DNA of 64,000 bases, taken from Caldicellulosiruptor owensensis OL (GTDB lineage: Bacteria > Bacillota > Thermoanaerobacteria > Caldicellulosiruptorales > Caldicellulosiruptoraceae). The DNA lies in assembly GCF_000166335.1 (NCBI RefSeq), contig NC_014657.1, positions 2,028,501-2,092,500 on the forward strand, in the 5' to 3' direction. Below the pieces are notes generated by a model, which searched no databases, was not told the origin of the DNA, and saw only the letters and a list, made by a program, of their open reading frames with translations. This document shows positions 8,377 through 16,794 of the stretch, one piece after another (the first letter of the stretch is position 1; every line of letters starts with the position of its first letter). The translations under genes and the position numbers were made by a program.

Positions 8377-10146
8377 TTATTCTGCTGCCTCACTAATAAT
8401 TTCTATAATCTCTTTCTTGATTTTTTTAATTTCGGATAATACCTCTTGATTAAATGCAATTTTTATCTCAAGTTCACTTTTATTTTTTCTCAAATCTTCC
8501 ATGGTATTACTCAGAAGTTCTGAAATAAGACTGCAAACCTGTGATACTCTATCTTCCATATCAGACTTAAAAGCTTCAAAGCTTTCCTCCATTCTTCTCA
8601 GAAGATCATACCTGATTCTGCCAATATTCCTATCAGCATCTATCTCAATTCTGTCAAGGACTCTTTTTAAAATTATTCTTTGAGCAAGTTTTCCGGGTAA
8701 AAGATAAGAAAAATAAACAGGGTCAATTTCAAGCGCACCAACCTCATAGCCTATTTTGTAAGTAAATTTACTCTTTGCTACAAACCCTTGCATTCCTTCA
8801 TAGTAACCAATCTCAATTGAAAAAAGGTCTTTTGCTGTATCCTTTATACTTTTTATAAGGTCATTTATTTTCGCGCAATATCTTGAAAGAAGAGCAGAAT
8901 ATTTCTCTTCCACATATCTTTCAACCTCTTTCTTCAAAAACTCAAATTCCTGCACAATAATTTCTTCAAGATACTTCTCTAAGTATTCCTTTTGTTTTTT
9001 TCTTTTAAGTTTTGCAACCGACGGATAATAGTTTTTTATTTTTTTTGTAATGCTTGTTATGAGCTCTTTTTTTGTTCCCTCCATTTTGTCATCAAAAACT
9101 GTTAGAATATCATTCATCTCTACCTTAAAAAGTTTGTAGATCTCCAATTTGCTCTGGTTTATCTTTTTTAAAAACTTATCAAACCTTTCTATGTTCTCTT
9201 CAAGCTGGGAAAGTGGCATGATTTTGAGCTTAATTTCATTTTCTAAAAATGTTCTGCATACCTCTAAAAAATTATCTAAACTTTTTAGATTACTTAAAAT
9301 CTGTACCTTTTCTTTTTCTTCCTGTAAAAACTTTCTTAGATGTTCTTCAAAAACTTTTATATCACTTTTTTTAAGAATATCTTTACTATTACTTAGCCTC
9401 CCTTCAAGTGCCATCTTAGCTGAAACAGGAAAAATATTTATACTTGCTTTTTTTGTAATATCCTTAATAACATTTATTGTAAATCTTATTATCTCTTCTA
9501 ATTCGTTTTTGCCTGTAAGGTCACATTTATTAATTACAAAAAATATCTTATCAACACTTTCAGAAATCCTCTGCAGAAACTTTTTTTCAACCTCAGTGAT
9601 AGGTGGGTCGACAGACAATACAAATATAACTGCATCTGCTCTATCTACAAATTCATATGTCACATCTGTATTGTGCTGATACACAGAACCAATTCCCGGT
9701 GTATCAACAATCACAACATCTTTGTTCAAAAAATCAAACGGATATCCTATCTCAATTGTATCCACACCTTTTTGATTCTCTGGATTTCCTTTTTCTGTGC
9801 AATAAAGATATAGGTCTTGAGATAAAATTTCTTTTTTCATGCCATTTTTGAAAATTACATCAACTTTAACCTCTGGACTGTAATAAATCTTTGTTATTGT
9901 TGAAGTTAATGGAAGAACTCCCGTTGGCAACAAATCTGTGCCAAGCATGTAATTTATGAGTGTTGACTTTCCCCTTTTGAACTGTCCAAGTACAACAAGG
10001 TAAAATGCATCTTTTTCTATCTTTTCTTCAATACTTTTTGCTAATTTCTTAATAGATTCGGAATCTATTTTATCTGATATCTCTTTAACCCTACTAGTAT
10101 ATTTTTTAATATTCTCCTGCATAACATCATATGTCATATTTCTCAT
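8377..10146 (-). CDS. Dynamin-family GTPase
   Basis: 589 residues. G1 loop GQFKRGKST at residues 54-62, TSTIT in switch I near 82-86, DTPGIGS near 149-155 (G3) and NKCD near 206 (G4) define a bacterial dynamin-like large GTPase. The C-terminal 330 residues are long charged helices typical of the stalk, with a weakly hydrophobic middle part (PVYFSYLLPGKLAQRIILKRVL) that could act as the membrane paddle. Such proteins remodel or protect membranes. It begins 11 bases after uspA and is the last gene of a riboswitch-led operon, suggesting a role in membrane stress from fluoride or ions; that is inference. Confidence 0.88.
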   Translation of the reverse strand: MRNMTYDVMQENIKKYTSRVKEISDKIDSESIKKLAKSIEEKIEKDAFYLVVLGQFKRGKSTLINYMLGTDLLPTGVLPLTSTITKIYYSPEVKVDVIFKNGMKKEILSQDLYLYCTEKGNPENQKGVDTIEIGYPFDFLNKDVVIVDTPGIGSVYQHNTDVTYEFVDRADAVIFVLSVDPPITEVEKKFLQRISESVDKIFFVINKCDLTGKNELEEIIRFTINVIKDITKKASINIFPVSAKMALEGRLSNSKDILKKSDIKVFEEHLRKFLQEEKEKVQILSNLKSLDNFLEVCRTFLENEIKLKIMPLSQLEENIERFDKFLKKINQSKLEIYKLFKVEMNDILTVFDDKMEGTKKELITSITKKIKNYYPSVAKLKRKKQKEYLEKYLEEIIVQEFEFLKKEVERYVEEKYSALLSRYCAKINDLIKSIKDTAKDLFSIEIGYYEGMQGFVAKSKFTYKIGYEVGALEIDPVYFSYLLPGKLAQRIILKRVLDRIEIDADRNIGRIRYDLLRRMEESFEAFKSDMEDRVSQVCSLISELLSNTMEDLRKNKSELEIKIAFNQEVLSEIKKIKKEIIEIISEAAE

Positions 10147-10157
10147 TACATCTCACC

Positions 10158-10577
10158 TCATTTGACAACCATAACTGAACAATGAGCGTGCCTTACAATA
10201 TTCTCAGCAACGTTTCCAACAATATACCTTGCAACACCACTTCTTCCCCTCTGACCAACAATAATAAGATCTGCCTTGATACTCTCTGCAAAGCTTACAA
10301 CACCATTTGCAGGATGTCCCGGGACAATTGCACAGTTTATTTCAATCCCTTCACTTTTTGCCCTGTCTATTGCCTGCTGCTGTATTTTTTCATAATACTG
10401 ACGTGCATCACTCAGTATACCGTTCAGTTCATCTTTTGTCTCCACAAAATCAGGTATATGCGCAACAGAAACAATGTGTATACTGGATTCGAACATCTTT
10501 GCAAGCTCAAGTGCTACCTCAAAGCCTTTTTTAGAATGTTCAGACCCATCATATGCAACAACAATCTTTTTATACAT
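10158..10577 (-). CDS. Universal stress protein, UspA family
   Basis: 139 residues from the ATG at 10577 (MYKKIVVAYDGSEHSKKG), chosen over an upstream ATG at 10598 because AAGGGGG lies eight bases ahead and the longer start would overlap the antiporter gene by 17 bases. The ATP-binding class signature is complete: VAYDGS at the start and G-X2-G-X9-G(S/N) as VGQRGRSGVARYIVGN near the end. UspA proteins bind ATP and modulate stress survival; they are often partners of antiporters. The gene starts four bases after the antiporter stop, so coupling is tight. Confidence 0.93.
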   Translation of the reverse strand: MYKKIVVAYDGSEHSKKGFEVALELAKMFESSIHIVSVAHIPDFVETKDELNGILSDARQYYEKIQQQAIDRAKSEGIEINCAIVPGHPANGVVSFAESIKADLIIVGQRGRSGVARYIVGNVAENIVRHAHCSVMVVK

Positions 10578-10581
10578 TGTT

Positions 10582-11715
10582 CTAAACCCCCTTATCATTT
10601 ACTTCTTCATTATTCTGAGGATTGAAAAACTTTTGAGCTATCATTGTTGGCACAACCGCACTCAATATTACAGCAGACACTAAAATAGAATACTGACTTT
10701 GAGTTATTATCCCCTTGTTCAAACCAAATAGCGCTGAAATTGTACCAAAGGTTAAACCTGTTGACATCAAAAGGGTTGTATAAATCCCTTCTTTCTTTCT
10801 GTACTTGAACATTATTGTAAATGGCCTTACACCTATATATTTTGCAATCATCTTGACAATCAGAAATGCCAAGACTATCCAGATATAATTGATAACACCA
10901 AATGTTACCTTGCTACCAGCTTTTAGAAAGTAAAAAGGAGTAAAAAGTCCAAATACCATGGCTCTGAGCCTGTATAGAAGATCTTTTTGTTTTGCGAAAA
11001 ATGGTGACATTGCAAGTCCCAAGATGTAAGCAGGCAGTACTGCTTCCATATTAGAAAGATTTGCTATTCCTCCGCAAAGCAGTATTAGTAAAAATAGATA
11101 TTTTAGTTCAAGTTGATATGTTCTATTTCCAAACTTGTTGAAGAAAGGTTCTGTATACTTGTTTGCCACAATGGTGGCTATTATCATAACAATTATAAAC
11201 ACCAGTATCCACCAGTTGTAATTAGCAAATAAAAATCCAAGCATTAAAACTGTTCCGAGGTCATTTATAAAACATGCTGCCAGAATAACCTTGCCAAGCT
11301 CTGTTGTGTTGAGACCTGTTTCTATCATCACAGCATACACAACTGCAACAGATGTGGTTGAAAGTGCAATTCCTGCAATCTGAGCTGCTCTCATATCCCA
11401 GTGGAAAATCCAGAATGCTACTCCCCATGCAAACAAAAAAGGCATCAAAAATGCAAAGATTCCTATCAACATGCTCTCTTTGAACTTGTTTTTTAAAACA
11501 TCATAATCAATCTCTGCTCCTGATAAAAATGTCAATATGATGCTTCCCATGCCAGCTAAAAAATCAATCCACTGATTTGTGTTAAGGTGCAGCAGATTCC
11601 CTGCAAGAAACCCAACAACTATCTCTACAAGCGATATGGAAATACCAGAAAAGTAAGCTAAAAATCCTGCAAACAGAGCTATTGCCATCCACTTCGAAAA
11701 CTCCAGCCACATCAA
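10582..11715 (-). CDS. Cation:proton antiporter (CPA2/KefB-like Na+/H+ exchanger domain)
   Basis: 377 residues, almost entirely membrane segments (about 11-12). Family landmarks are FLSGAEIDYDVLK after the third segment, GIALSTTSVAVVYAVMIETGLNTTELGKVILAACFINDLGTVLMLGF (the ND pair near residue 150 is the ion-binding site of this superfamily), and LPAYILGLAMSPFF. It lacks the cytosolic TrkA-N domain of KefB, and a UspA protein encoded next door may regulate it instead. Lies second in the fluoride-riboswitch operon. Exchange of Na+ or K+ for H+ is the family role; a fluoride-linked function is inferred from control. Confidence 0.88.
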   Translation of the reverse strand: MMWLEFSKWMAIALFAGFLAYFSGISISLVEIVVGFLAGNLLHLNTNQWIDFLAGMGSIILTFLSGAEIDYDVLKNKFKESMLIGIFAFLMPFLFAWGVAFWIFHWDMRAAQIAGIALSTTSVAVVYAVMIETGLNTTELGKVILAACFINDLGTVLMLGFLFANYNWWILVFIIVMIIATIVANKYTEPFFNKFGNRTYQLELKYLFLLILLCGGIANLSNMEAVLPAYILGLAMSPFFAKQKDLLYRLRAMVFGLFTPFYFLKAGSKVTFGVINYIWIVLAFLIVKMIAKYIGVRPFTIMFKYRKKEGIYTTLLMSTGLTFGTISALFGLNKGIITQSQYSILVSAVILSAVVPTMIAQKFFNPQNNEEVNDKGV

Positions 11716-11754
11716 AATCCCCCCTGTTGTTATTGGAAAAGTGGTTGAAATTGA

Positions 11755-12390
11755 CTAATCTTCAGAACCTGCAACAAACCTGACTGCCATATGCCATGAC
11801 TTTACTTCTTCAGGAGTGTAGTTTTCATGAATGTTTCGGTAATCATTCTTTTCTTTTATTTTCTCAAGATGAGTTATTATCTCATCAATTTTTCTTTTAA
11901 CAATAGATAGAAGTTCATTTTTTGTTGAAGACGAAGTCATTTTGTCTAAAACCTGATCAAGATGTCTTTGACATATAAATCCTTTTTCTGCAAATGCAGC
12001 TTTAAACTTAGGTTGAGTTTTAAAGTAGTGAGAAAATGCTCTTGTATAAGTGTCTTCAAAACTCTGTTCTTTTTCGCAAAATACGCAAATATTTTGTTCT
12101 TGATTTTTCTTTTTACGAGGTAAAATATCTACTCTATGATTGTTTTTGAAACTATTTAGCAAATCTGAATATATAATGGCATGGGCAAGTACATCTCCAA
12201 ACGACTCTAACTTTCTTGCATGCTCCGGGCATATCCCCCCTTTTCTGATTCTGTCGCGAAGGTTATAGTCATTTACAGATTCATACAGAAAATCATCAAA
12301 GAATTTGTTCATTGCCTTATTTTTTAGATGGCAAATTATACACCTGTCTTCCTTCAGGTTTTCTACCATTTCAAAATACACAATATCCAA
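11755..12390 (-). CDS. DUF6062-type Cys/His-rich cytoplasmic protein
   Basis: About 211 residues, no membrane segment. Two similar halves each carry a CxxC pair followed by a Cys-Pro-Glu-His or Cys-Gln-Arg-His element: CIICH, then GGICPEHARKL, and ICVFCEKEQ, then GFICQRHLDQVL. This looks like an internally repeated zinc or metal site. I recognise the DUF6062 pattern; its function is unknown. The start is uncertain: no ATG lies at the 5' end, and TTG at 12390 with GGGGGG seven bases ahead looks better than TTG at 12405. First gene after the fluoride riboswitch. Confidence 0.72.
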   Translation of the reverse strand: MDIVYFEMVENLKEDRCIICHLKNKAMNKFFDDFLYESVNDYNLRDRIRKGGICPEHARKLESFGDVLAHAIIYSDLLNSFKNNHRVDILPRKKKNQEQNICVFCEKEQSFEDTYTRAFSHYFKTQPKFKAAFAEKGFICQRHLDQVLDKMTSSSTKNELLSIVKRKIDEIITHLEKIKEKNDYRNIHENYTPEEVKSWHMAVRFVAGSED

Positions 12391-12439
12391 AGTGCATCCC
12401 CCCAAATCCTTTAAAAAAGCTTAAAACTCTTTAAAAAAG

Positions 12440-12476
12440 CAAAAAACTCCTGCCCGCACTTTATACGGACAGGAGT
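12440..12476 (-). terminator. Intrinsic terminator of the fluoride riboswitch
   Basis: On the minus strand ACTCCTGTCCG (12476-12466) pairs with CGGGCAGGAGT (12456-12446), one G-T wobble, followed by TTTTTT. The 5' arm is also the strand that closes the riboswitch pseudoknot, so aptamer and terminator exclude each other: fluoride should switch the operon on. Confidence 0.88.
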
Positions 12477-12530
12477 TATCAGCCAACAAGGGTATTCCCC
12501 GTGGCACTTTAAGGCGAACTCCATCGCCCT
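12467..12530 (-). ncRNA. Fluoride riboswitch (crcB motif)
   Basis: Minus-strand RNA from 12529: GGGCGATGGAGTTCGCC, a TTAAAGTGCC joining strand, an extra small hairpin, then GGCTGATAACTCC. The GGCGATG...CGCC stem, the GTGCC/GGC pairing, the GCTGATnA strand and the GGAGTT/AACTCC pairing all match the known crcB aptamer. Only the hairpin insert near 12490-12500 is longer than in the shortest examples. It sits 28 bases after a strong -10 and directly upstream of the DUF6062-antiporter-uspA-dynamin operon. Confidence 0.9.
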
Positions 12531-12556
12531 GATATTTACTTTTTCTTTCAATATTT

Positions 12557-12585
12557 ATTATATGGGGTTTTTAGAAGCAAGTCAA
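12557..12585 (-). promoter_or_regulatory. Promoter of the fluoride-riboswitch operon
   Basis: Minus strand TTGACT (12585-12580), 17-base spacer, TATAAT (12562-12557). The predicted RNA start near 12550 is about 20 bases before the aptamer. Confidence 0.85.
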
Positions 12586-12650
12586 TATGGGTATATGATT
12601 TATCTCTCCACAAATTATATTGTGAATCTTAAATTTAAGTCTCATTTGCT

Positions 12651-12906
12651 TCATATCTCATTTTTACTTTTATTCTTAAAACAGTGGAATTCCAACCATG
12701 CTAATACATCTTCTTTTTTATATCTTCCTTCTGCTATACCTGTACCAAGATCAACCAGCTCTTCATCAGTATACTCAACTGATAGTTTATTCAACTCACA
12801 CAAAACAAGTAACATAGCAGTTCCTAATCTTTTATTGCCATCTATAATCGGGTGATTTTTAATTATTGAATAACATATTGTTTCTATCTTTTCAATACAT
12901 AGAAGG
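12651..12906 (-). pseudogene. Doc-type (Fic fold) toxin, C-terminal fragment cut by a TnpB element
   Basis: Reading the minus strand upstream of the TGA at 12653-12651 gives an open frame with HPIIDGNKRLGTAMLLVL, the HxFxDGNKR active-site loop of death-on-curing toxins (the usual Phe is Ile here), and ending VLAWLEFHCFKNKSKNEI. The frame stops having toxin sequence at 12906, exactly where the TnpB element's right end begins, so roughly the first half of the gene is gone. No matching antitoxin is visible. The toxin phosphorylates EF-Tu in the known system; this copy cannot be functional. Confidence 0.8.
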
Positions 12907-13166
12907 GTGAACTACCAACCACCTGTAGAGGGGGATGGCTTCGTGAGAAGTTTGGCAGTTTTTAAGCTACCCTTATTCTCACAGGGTGGTTCACACACCC
13001 ACTACTGGCTATCTGCTTCTTTGCAGACTCGCCAGCTACCTTCTTTAATATGTTCATCGCTCCATTTATATCCGCATTTACAACATACCCACACTCACTA
13101 CACACATACAATCCCCTGTACTTCCTGTTGCCTTTCCTTACTATCCCACACCTGCTGCACGTCTGT
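12907..13166 (-). pseudogene. TnpB (IS200/IS605-type OrfB) C-terminal remnant, copy 1
   Basis: The right end GTGAACTACC at 12907 matches the two other TnpB elements in the window (28706 and 47604). The coding remnant on the minus strand has CSRCGIVRKGNRKYRGLYVCSECGYVVNADINGAMNIL: the zinc ribbon and the final RuvC Asp (NADING). It reads on past the normal stop of copy 2 to end at 12962. Upstream it is cut near 13166 by a Mutator-type transposase remnant, so it is the older of two nested insertions. Confidence 0.8.
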
Positions 13167-14300
13167 GGGGAGTTAAAATAAAATTGTGTCCACTGTATAA
13201 TTAGTATTGAAATAATCATCAAAGGGAGCTATTTAACATGAATAAAAACGAAATTATTGAGACTGCTAAAAACATGGCAAAAGAAGCAAGTATTAAATAT
13301 GTAATTGCTTCCTGTGATGATCCTAACCGCCCAGCTCTAAAGAAACTTAAAGTAAAACTTGCAACACCTGCCTCAAGTCTTGAAATCTCTGTCCCTCGCA
13401 CACGTTACTTACAATTTCCGACCTTATATCCTCTTCTTCCCGCTACAAAAGAGTTGATAGTTTTCCTACTTACCTGCTTATGTCTTCAGTCACAATGGTT
13501 ATTCTTGAGCGTTCCCTTGTCCAGACTTTGAAAGCTTTGAATCTTCCATATTCCGAAAATGAAATACTAAAAATCAAAGAAGACCTTAAAAATGAGCTTG
13601 AGTTTCCCAAACAAAGAGAACTTACCTGCAAGTGCTTTTGCTATCATCATCGATGGTTATTCAAAAGTGAAGTTAAGGATAATTCTAAGGTTAAACAAGC
13701 TACTTGCAATGCCTGACTCTGTATCGACTAAGAAAGGTAAAAAAGACATTTTCGATACCTAACACTTTCTTCGGCAAAGAAAATAAGGCTTACCTAAATG
13801 AAAGTATTTGAAGACTTAATTACAAGAGGGCTAAAAGAGATTCTAATTGTCACAGTAGATGACTTCCCTTGATATTTTGATATGCTGTCAAACTTGCTTA
13901 TCCTTTTGCTGACCTTGAGCTTGCTTTTGTCCATCTCCAACGAAATAGCAGAAAACATATGATAAAAGATAAAGCTTTCCGCTCAAAATATCCTCGATTT
14001 TATTGCTGCAATATCAGAAAAAGCAGAGTTTTATTCTGTCCATATGAAATACCCTGAAAAATTAAGAAAGCTCTTTCTACAAATGCCGCTTTGTGTGTAA
14101 ATAGCATGATTGAAAAGGCAAGAAGTAAATTCAGGTGGATACTTTCAGCTGCCTGTATCTTAGAAATTAATATTTACTTGCAGCAAGAAAACTTACGCTA
14201 TGCAAAATGGAAAAATGGAGTTCCCAGTATTAGAAAATGCATTAACAACATAACCCAACTTTACAACTTACGTTATAAATTGGAAACACAAAATTCTTGA
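13167..14300 (+). pseudogene. IS256/Mutator-type transposase, heavily decayed
   Basis: Starting with ATG 13238 (MNKNEIIETAKNMAKEASIKYVI), several frames must be joined to follow the protein: frame changes occur near 13380, 13480-13500, 13620 and repeatedly between 13720 and 14090. The last piece, from about 14094, reads VNSMIEKARSKFRW and ends with YNLRYKLETQNS at 14300; VNSMIEKAR is the C-terminal catalytic-Glu region of Mutator-type transposases. The left end, after about 13167, carries GTGTCCACTG; no matching right end follows the stop codon, so that end has been deleted. Confidence 0.75.
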
Positions 14301-14410
14301 CCAGTCTCTTTCCCTCTCTTTTTTTTGAGTTCAATAAACTCTAATACCTCTTTTTGGACTTCTTCTGGTAAGTTTACTATAACATCTAAAATTCTCTTTG
14401 CTAGCTCCAT
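14301..14410 (-). pseudogene. DUF2281-like small antitoxin, N-terminal fragment
   Basis: From the ATG at 14410, behind GAGGG, the minus strand reads MELAKRILDVIVNLPEEV then QKEVLEFIELKKKR. This Leu-rich LPEE(V)QKEVLEFIE pattern is that of small DUF2281/VapB-like antitoxins. The frame meets the end of the Mutator-type transposase at 14300, so the C-terminus is lost. A TGGTATAAT extended -10 lies just upstream (about 14462-14454). Confidence 0.5.
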
Positions 14411-14530
14411 CAAAATCCCTCTTTTCATTTTTTTGCTTAATTCCTGCTATTTTCATTATACCACACAGTTCAAAAGATTTTTCAATTATCCTCTTGACAT
14501 TTTTCACATTTTCTTTAACCTTTTCTATTT

Positions 14531-14690
14531 CTACTCCTTCCCCTTTAGCAATCTCACTGCCAATTCTATTTGTTGAATTTCTTCATCTGTTAGTTCTTCA
14601 TCTGTAGTAACTATCCTCTTAACTATAACTCTTATTTTAGCTGTTTTAACATCTTGGAAGCTTAAAAATTTAAGAGCCTGTTTAAAAAAG
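14531..14690 (-). pseudogene. Unidentified reading-frame remnant without a start codon
   Basis: The minus strand is open from about 14690 to a TAG at 14533-14531, with plausible protein composition (FLSFQDVKTAKIRVIVKRIV, then TTDEELTDEEIQQIELAVRL), but it has no ATG, GTG or TTG with a ribosome site and an in-frame TGA lies just upstream. It probably is the tail of a lost gene. Family not recognised. Confidence 0.35.
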
Positions 14691-14734
14691 GATATAGTAT
14701 AAAATCATCATAGCTTAATTTTATTATACCGCAA

Positions 14735-14778
14735 AAAAGAAAAGCAACTCAGCAAAATTTGTGAGTTGCTTTTCTTTG
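14735..14778 (-). terminator. Terminator after the GH127 gene
   Basis: AAAGAAAAGCAACTCA (about 14737-14752) and TGAGTTGCTTTTCTTT (14762-14777) form a perfect 16-bp stem. Read on the minus strand it ends in TTTTCTTTTTT, suited to stop the sugar-uptake operon. Confidence 0.85.
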
Positions 14779-14801
14779 TAGGTTTAAGTAAATTTATAAT
14801 G

Positions 14802-16778
14802 TCATATCTCGTTTATCCAAACTCTCATCTCATTTTTCCCTCTATTAGCCCACGCATAGTATGGAATAAATTTTAGTTTTACAGGTAACAATTTATATTC
14901 ATAATCTTCCCTGTACAGTTCCTTGCCAAAGTCTTCTTCATCTATTCTATATCCATCTGCATACACCACATATAATCCATTTAAAATTTGCTCTTCAAAT
15001 TTGATTTCAAGTCTTGAATCTTTTGAAATAAACAATTCATGTAAATTTGGACCATTGTCAACCTCTTCTAAGCAAAAAAGAATAGGTCCTTTCATAATTG
15101 CTACCTTTCCAATATTATCTTTCACACGTGGATGAGATTTAACTCTTTTCGGTAATGTTATAAGATTTAAGAAAATTTCATCATTATTTTTCCATGTTTT
15201 ATTAATTACGACATATTCCTTTTCTTTCTTATAATTATTTTCTTCCTTCCCATTTACAAAAACTTTATACTCAACGCACCACTTAGGTATCCTCAGTTTC
15301 AAATCAAAAGCCAGCGGATTTTTTACGTTAATTCTGAGTAACACATTATCTCCAAAAGGATAGTCGCTATTTAGAATTATTTTTACTTTATTTTCCCCAA
15401 TATCCACCTCATATTCGTTGCTTATATACAAATTAACATACAGTTCATTTTCAGAATATGCATAAATATATTTCCCAATTGATGATAGCAGTCTTGCCAC
15501 ATTTGGAGGACAGCATGCACAGCCAAACCACCTTTGCCTTGGAACTTTTACATGTTGAGTATCCCATCTTTTTTCACATGCTTTTGGAATTACCTCTAAT
15601 GGATTGACATAAAAGTAACTTCTGCCATCCAAACTCATAGAGCCAATTATATTATTGTATAAAATTTGTTCAATCACATCGTAGTAATAGCTGTTATGAT
15701 CTACCAAAAACATCCTGTGTGCAAAAAAAATCAAACCAACTGAGGCACATGTTTCTGCATAAGCTCTGTCATTTGGCAAATCATATTCAAACGAAAATGA
15801 TTCTCCATGTGCGCTCGCCCCAATCCCACCAGTTATATACATCTTCCTTGTCACAATATCTTTAAATAAAGCTTTGCAAGTCTCCAATAATTCTTCATCT
15901 TTAGTAATTCTCGCTATATCTGCCATCGCAGAATACATATATGTTGCTCTTACAGCATGACCCACTGCCTCTTTTTGTTTTCTTACAGGAAGATGAGTCT
16001 GGGCATATTCTCGACCAAAGTTTCTTATCAGACCTGGCCAGTGTTCTGTCCTTCCTCTTTTTTCCCATTCTATATCAAAATAGTAAGGTTCTTTACCTCT
16101 TTCTTCAATGAAATATCTTGCAAGATTGAGATATCTCTCATCTTTTGTAACCTCATAAAGTTTTATTAGCGCAAGTTCTATCTCCTGATGACCAGGATAT
16201 CCTTTTAATTTCCCTTCGTCGGGGCCAAATACGTTATTAATATGATCTGCAAATTTCCTTGCTATATTAAGAAGCCTATCATTTCCCGTTGCGAGATAAT
16301 ATGCAACAGCTGCTTCAATCAAGTGCCCTGCACAGTAAAGTTCATGACATTCTTGAAGATTTGTCCATCTATTTTGAGGTTCTTTAATAGTAAAATAGGT
16401 ATTAATATAACCATCTTCCCACTGAGCTTTTTCTATTAGATCAATTACCTCATTTACTTTTCTGTCCAAATCTTCATTGTAATTTGCTTCCAGAACATAG
16501 CTTGCTGCTTCAAGCCATTTGTAAACATCACTATCTTGAAATACCATTCCGTAAAAGTCGCCTTGCTCCAAGCCAGCAGCAATTTTGAAGTTCCGAATAG
16601 CTGAACTTTTTTCAACACCTTCAATCTTGTCATTTAAAATCTCCCACTGGTATGGAACAACAACATTTCCAACAAGACTGATATATCTGCTCCAAAAATC
16701 ACTATGAATTTTCACATCTTTGATTTTTGGAACATTCAGTGGTTTTTCAAATCTCATCTCTTGCTGCAAAACTATCAC
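14802..16778 (-). CDS. Glycoside hydrolase family 127 (DUF1680), probable beta-L-arabinofuranosidase
   Basis: 658 residues, cytoplasmic (no signal peptide), full length for GH127. The catalytic metal site of the characterised enzyme, Glu-X-Cys plus Cys-Cys, is present as YAETCASVG near residue 343 and FGCACCPPNVARLLSS near 420. The N-terminal two thirds is the (alpha/alpha)6 barrel (ECHELYCAGHLIEAAVAYY), followed by beta-sandwich domains. Family enzymes release beta-L-arabinofuranose from short plant-derived oligosaccharides. It follows the permease genes by 16 bases, so the imported sugar is likely an arabinose-containing oligosaccharide. The start could be GTG 16778 or TTG 16769, which has the better AAGGG spacing. 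Confidence 0.92.
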   Translation of the reverse strand: MIVLQQEMRFEKPLNVPKIKDVKIHSDFWSRYISLVGNVVVPYQWEILNDKIEGVEKSSAIRNFKIAAGLEQGDFYGMVFQDSDVYKWLEAASYVLEANYNEDLDRKVNEVIDLIEKAQWEDGYINTYFTIKEPQNRWTNLQECHELYCAGHLIEAAVAYYLATGNDRLLNIARKFADHINNVFGPDEGKLKGYPGHQEIELALIKLYEVTKDERYLNLARYFIEERGKEPYYFDIEWEKRGRTEHWPGLIRNFGREYAQTHLPVRKQKEAVGHAVRATYMYSAMADIARITKDEELLETCKALFKDIVTRKMYITGGIGASAHGESFSFEYDLPNDRAYAETCASVGLIFFAHRMFLVDHNSYYYDVIEQILYNNIIGSMSLDGRSYFYVNPLEVIPKACEKRWDTQHVKVPRQRWFGCACCPPNVARLLSSIGKYIYAYSENELYVNLYISNEYEVDIGENKVKIILNSDYPFGDNVLLRINVKNPLAFDLKLRIPKWCVEYKVFVNGKEENNYKKEKEYVVINKTWKNNDEIFLNLITLPKRVKSHPRVKDNIGKVAIMKGPILFCLEEVDNGPNLHELFISKDSRLEIKFEEQILNGLYVVYADGYRIDEEDFGKELYREDYEYKLLPVKLKFIPYYAWANRGKNEMRVWINEI

Positions 16779-16794
16779 CCTTTGCCTTAAAATT

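Noticed and set aside
9149-9679. 176-codon plus-strand ORF, Ser/Leu/Phe rich
   Set aside because: Antisense of the dynamin GTPase domain in an A-rich gene, which yields long Phe/Leu/Ser frames.
12425-12540. T-box or glycine riboswitch ahead of DUF6062
   Set aside because: The crcB-specific GGCGATG...GCTGAT blocks and pseudoknot strands fit fluoride and no T-box sequence (AGGGTGGNACCGCG) is present.
12562-12855. 97-codon plus-strand ORF
   Set aside because: Antisense to the Doc toxin remnant and to the fluoride-operon promoter; T-rich composition is a shadow effect.
13238-13531. Intact small gene of 97 residues
   Set aside because: It is the start of the Mutator-type transposase remnant; the frame is lost after about 50 residues and the rest is out-of-frame translation.
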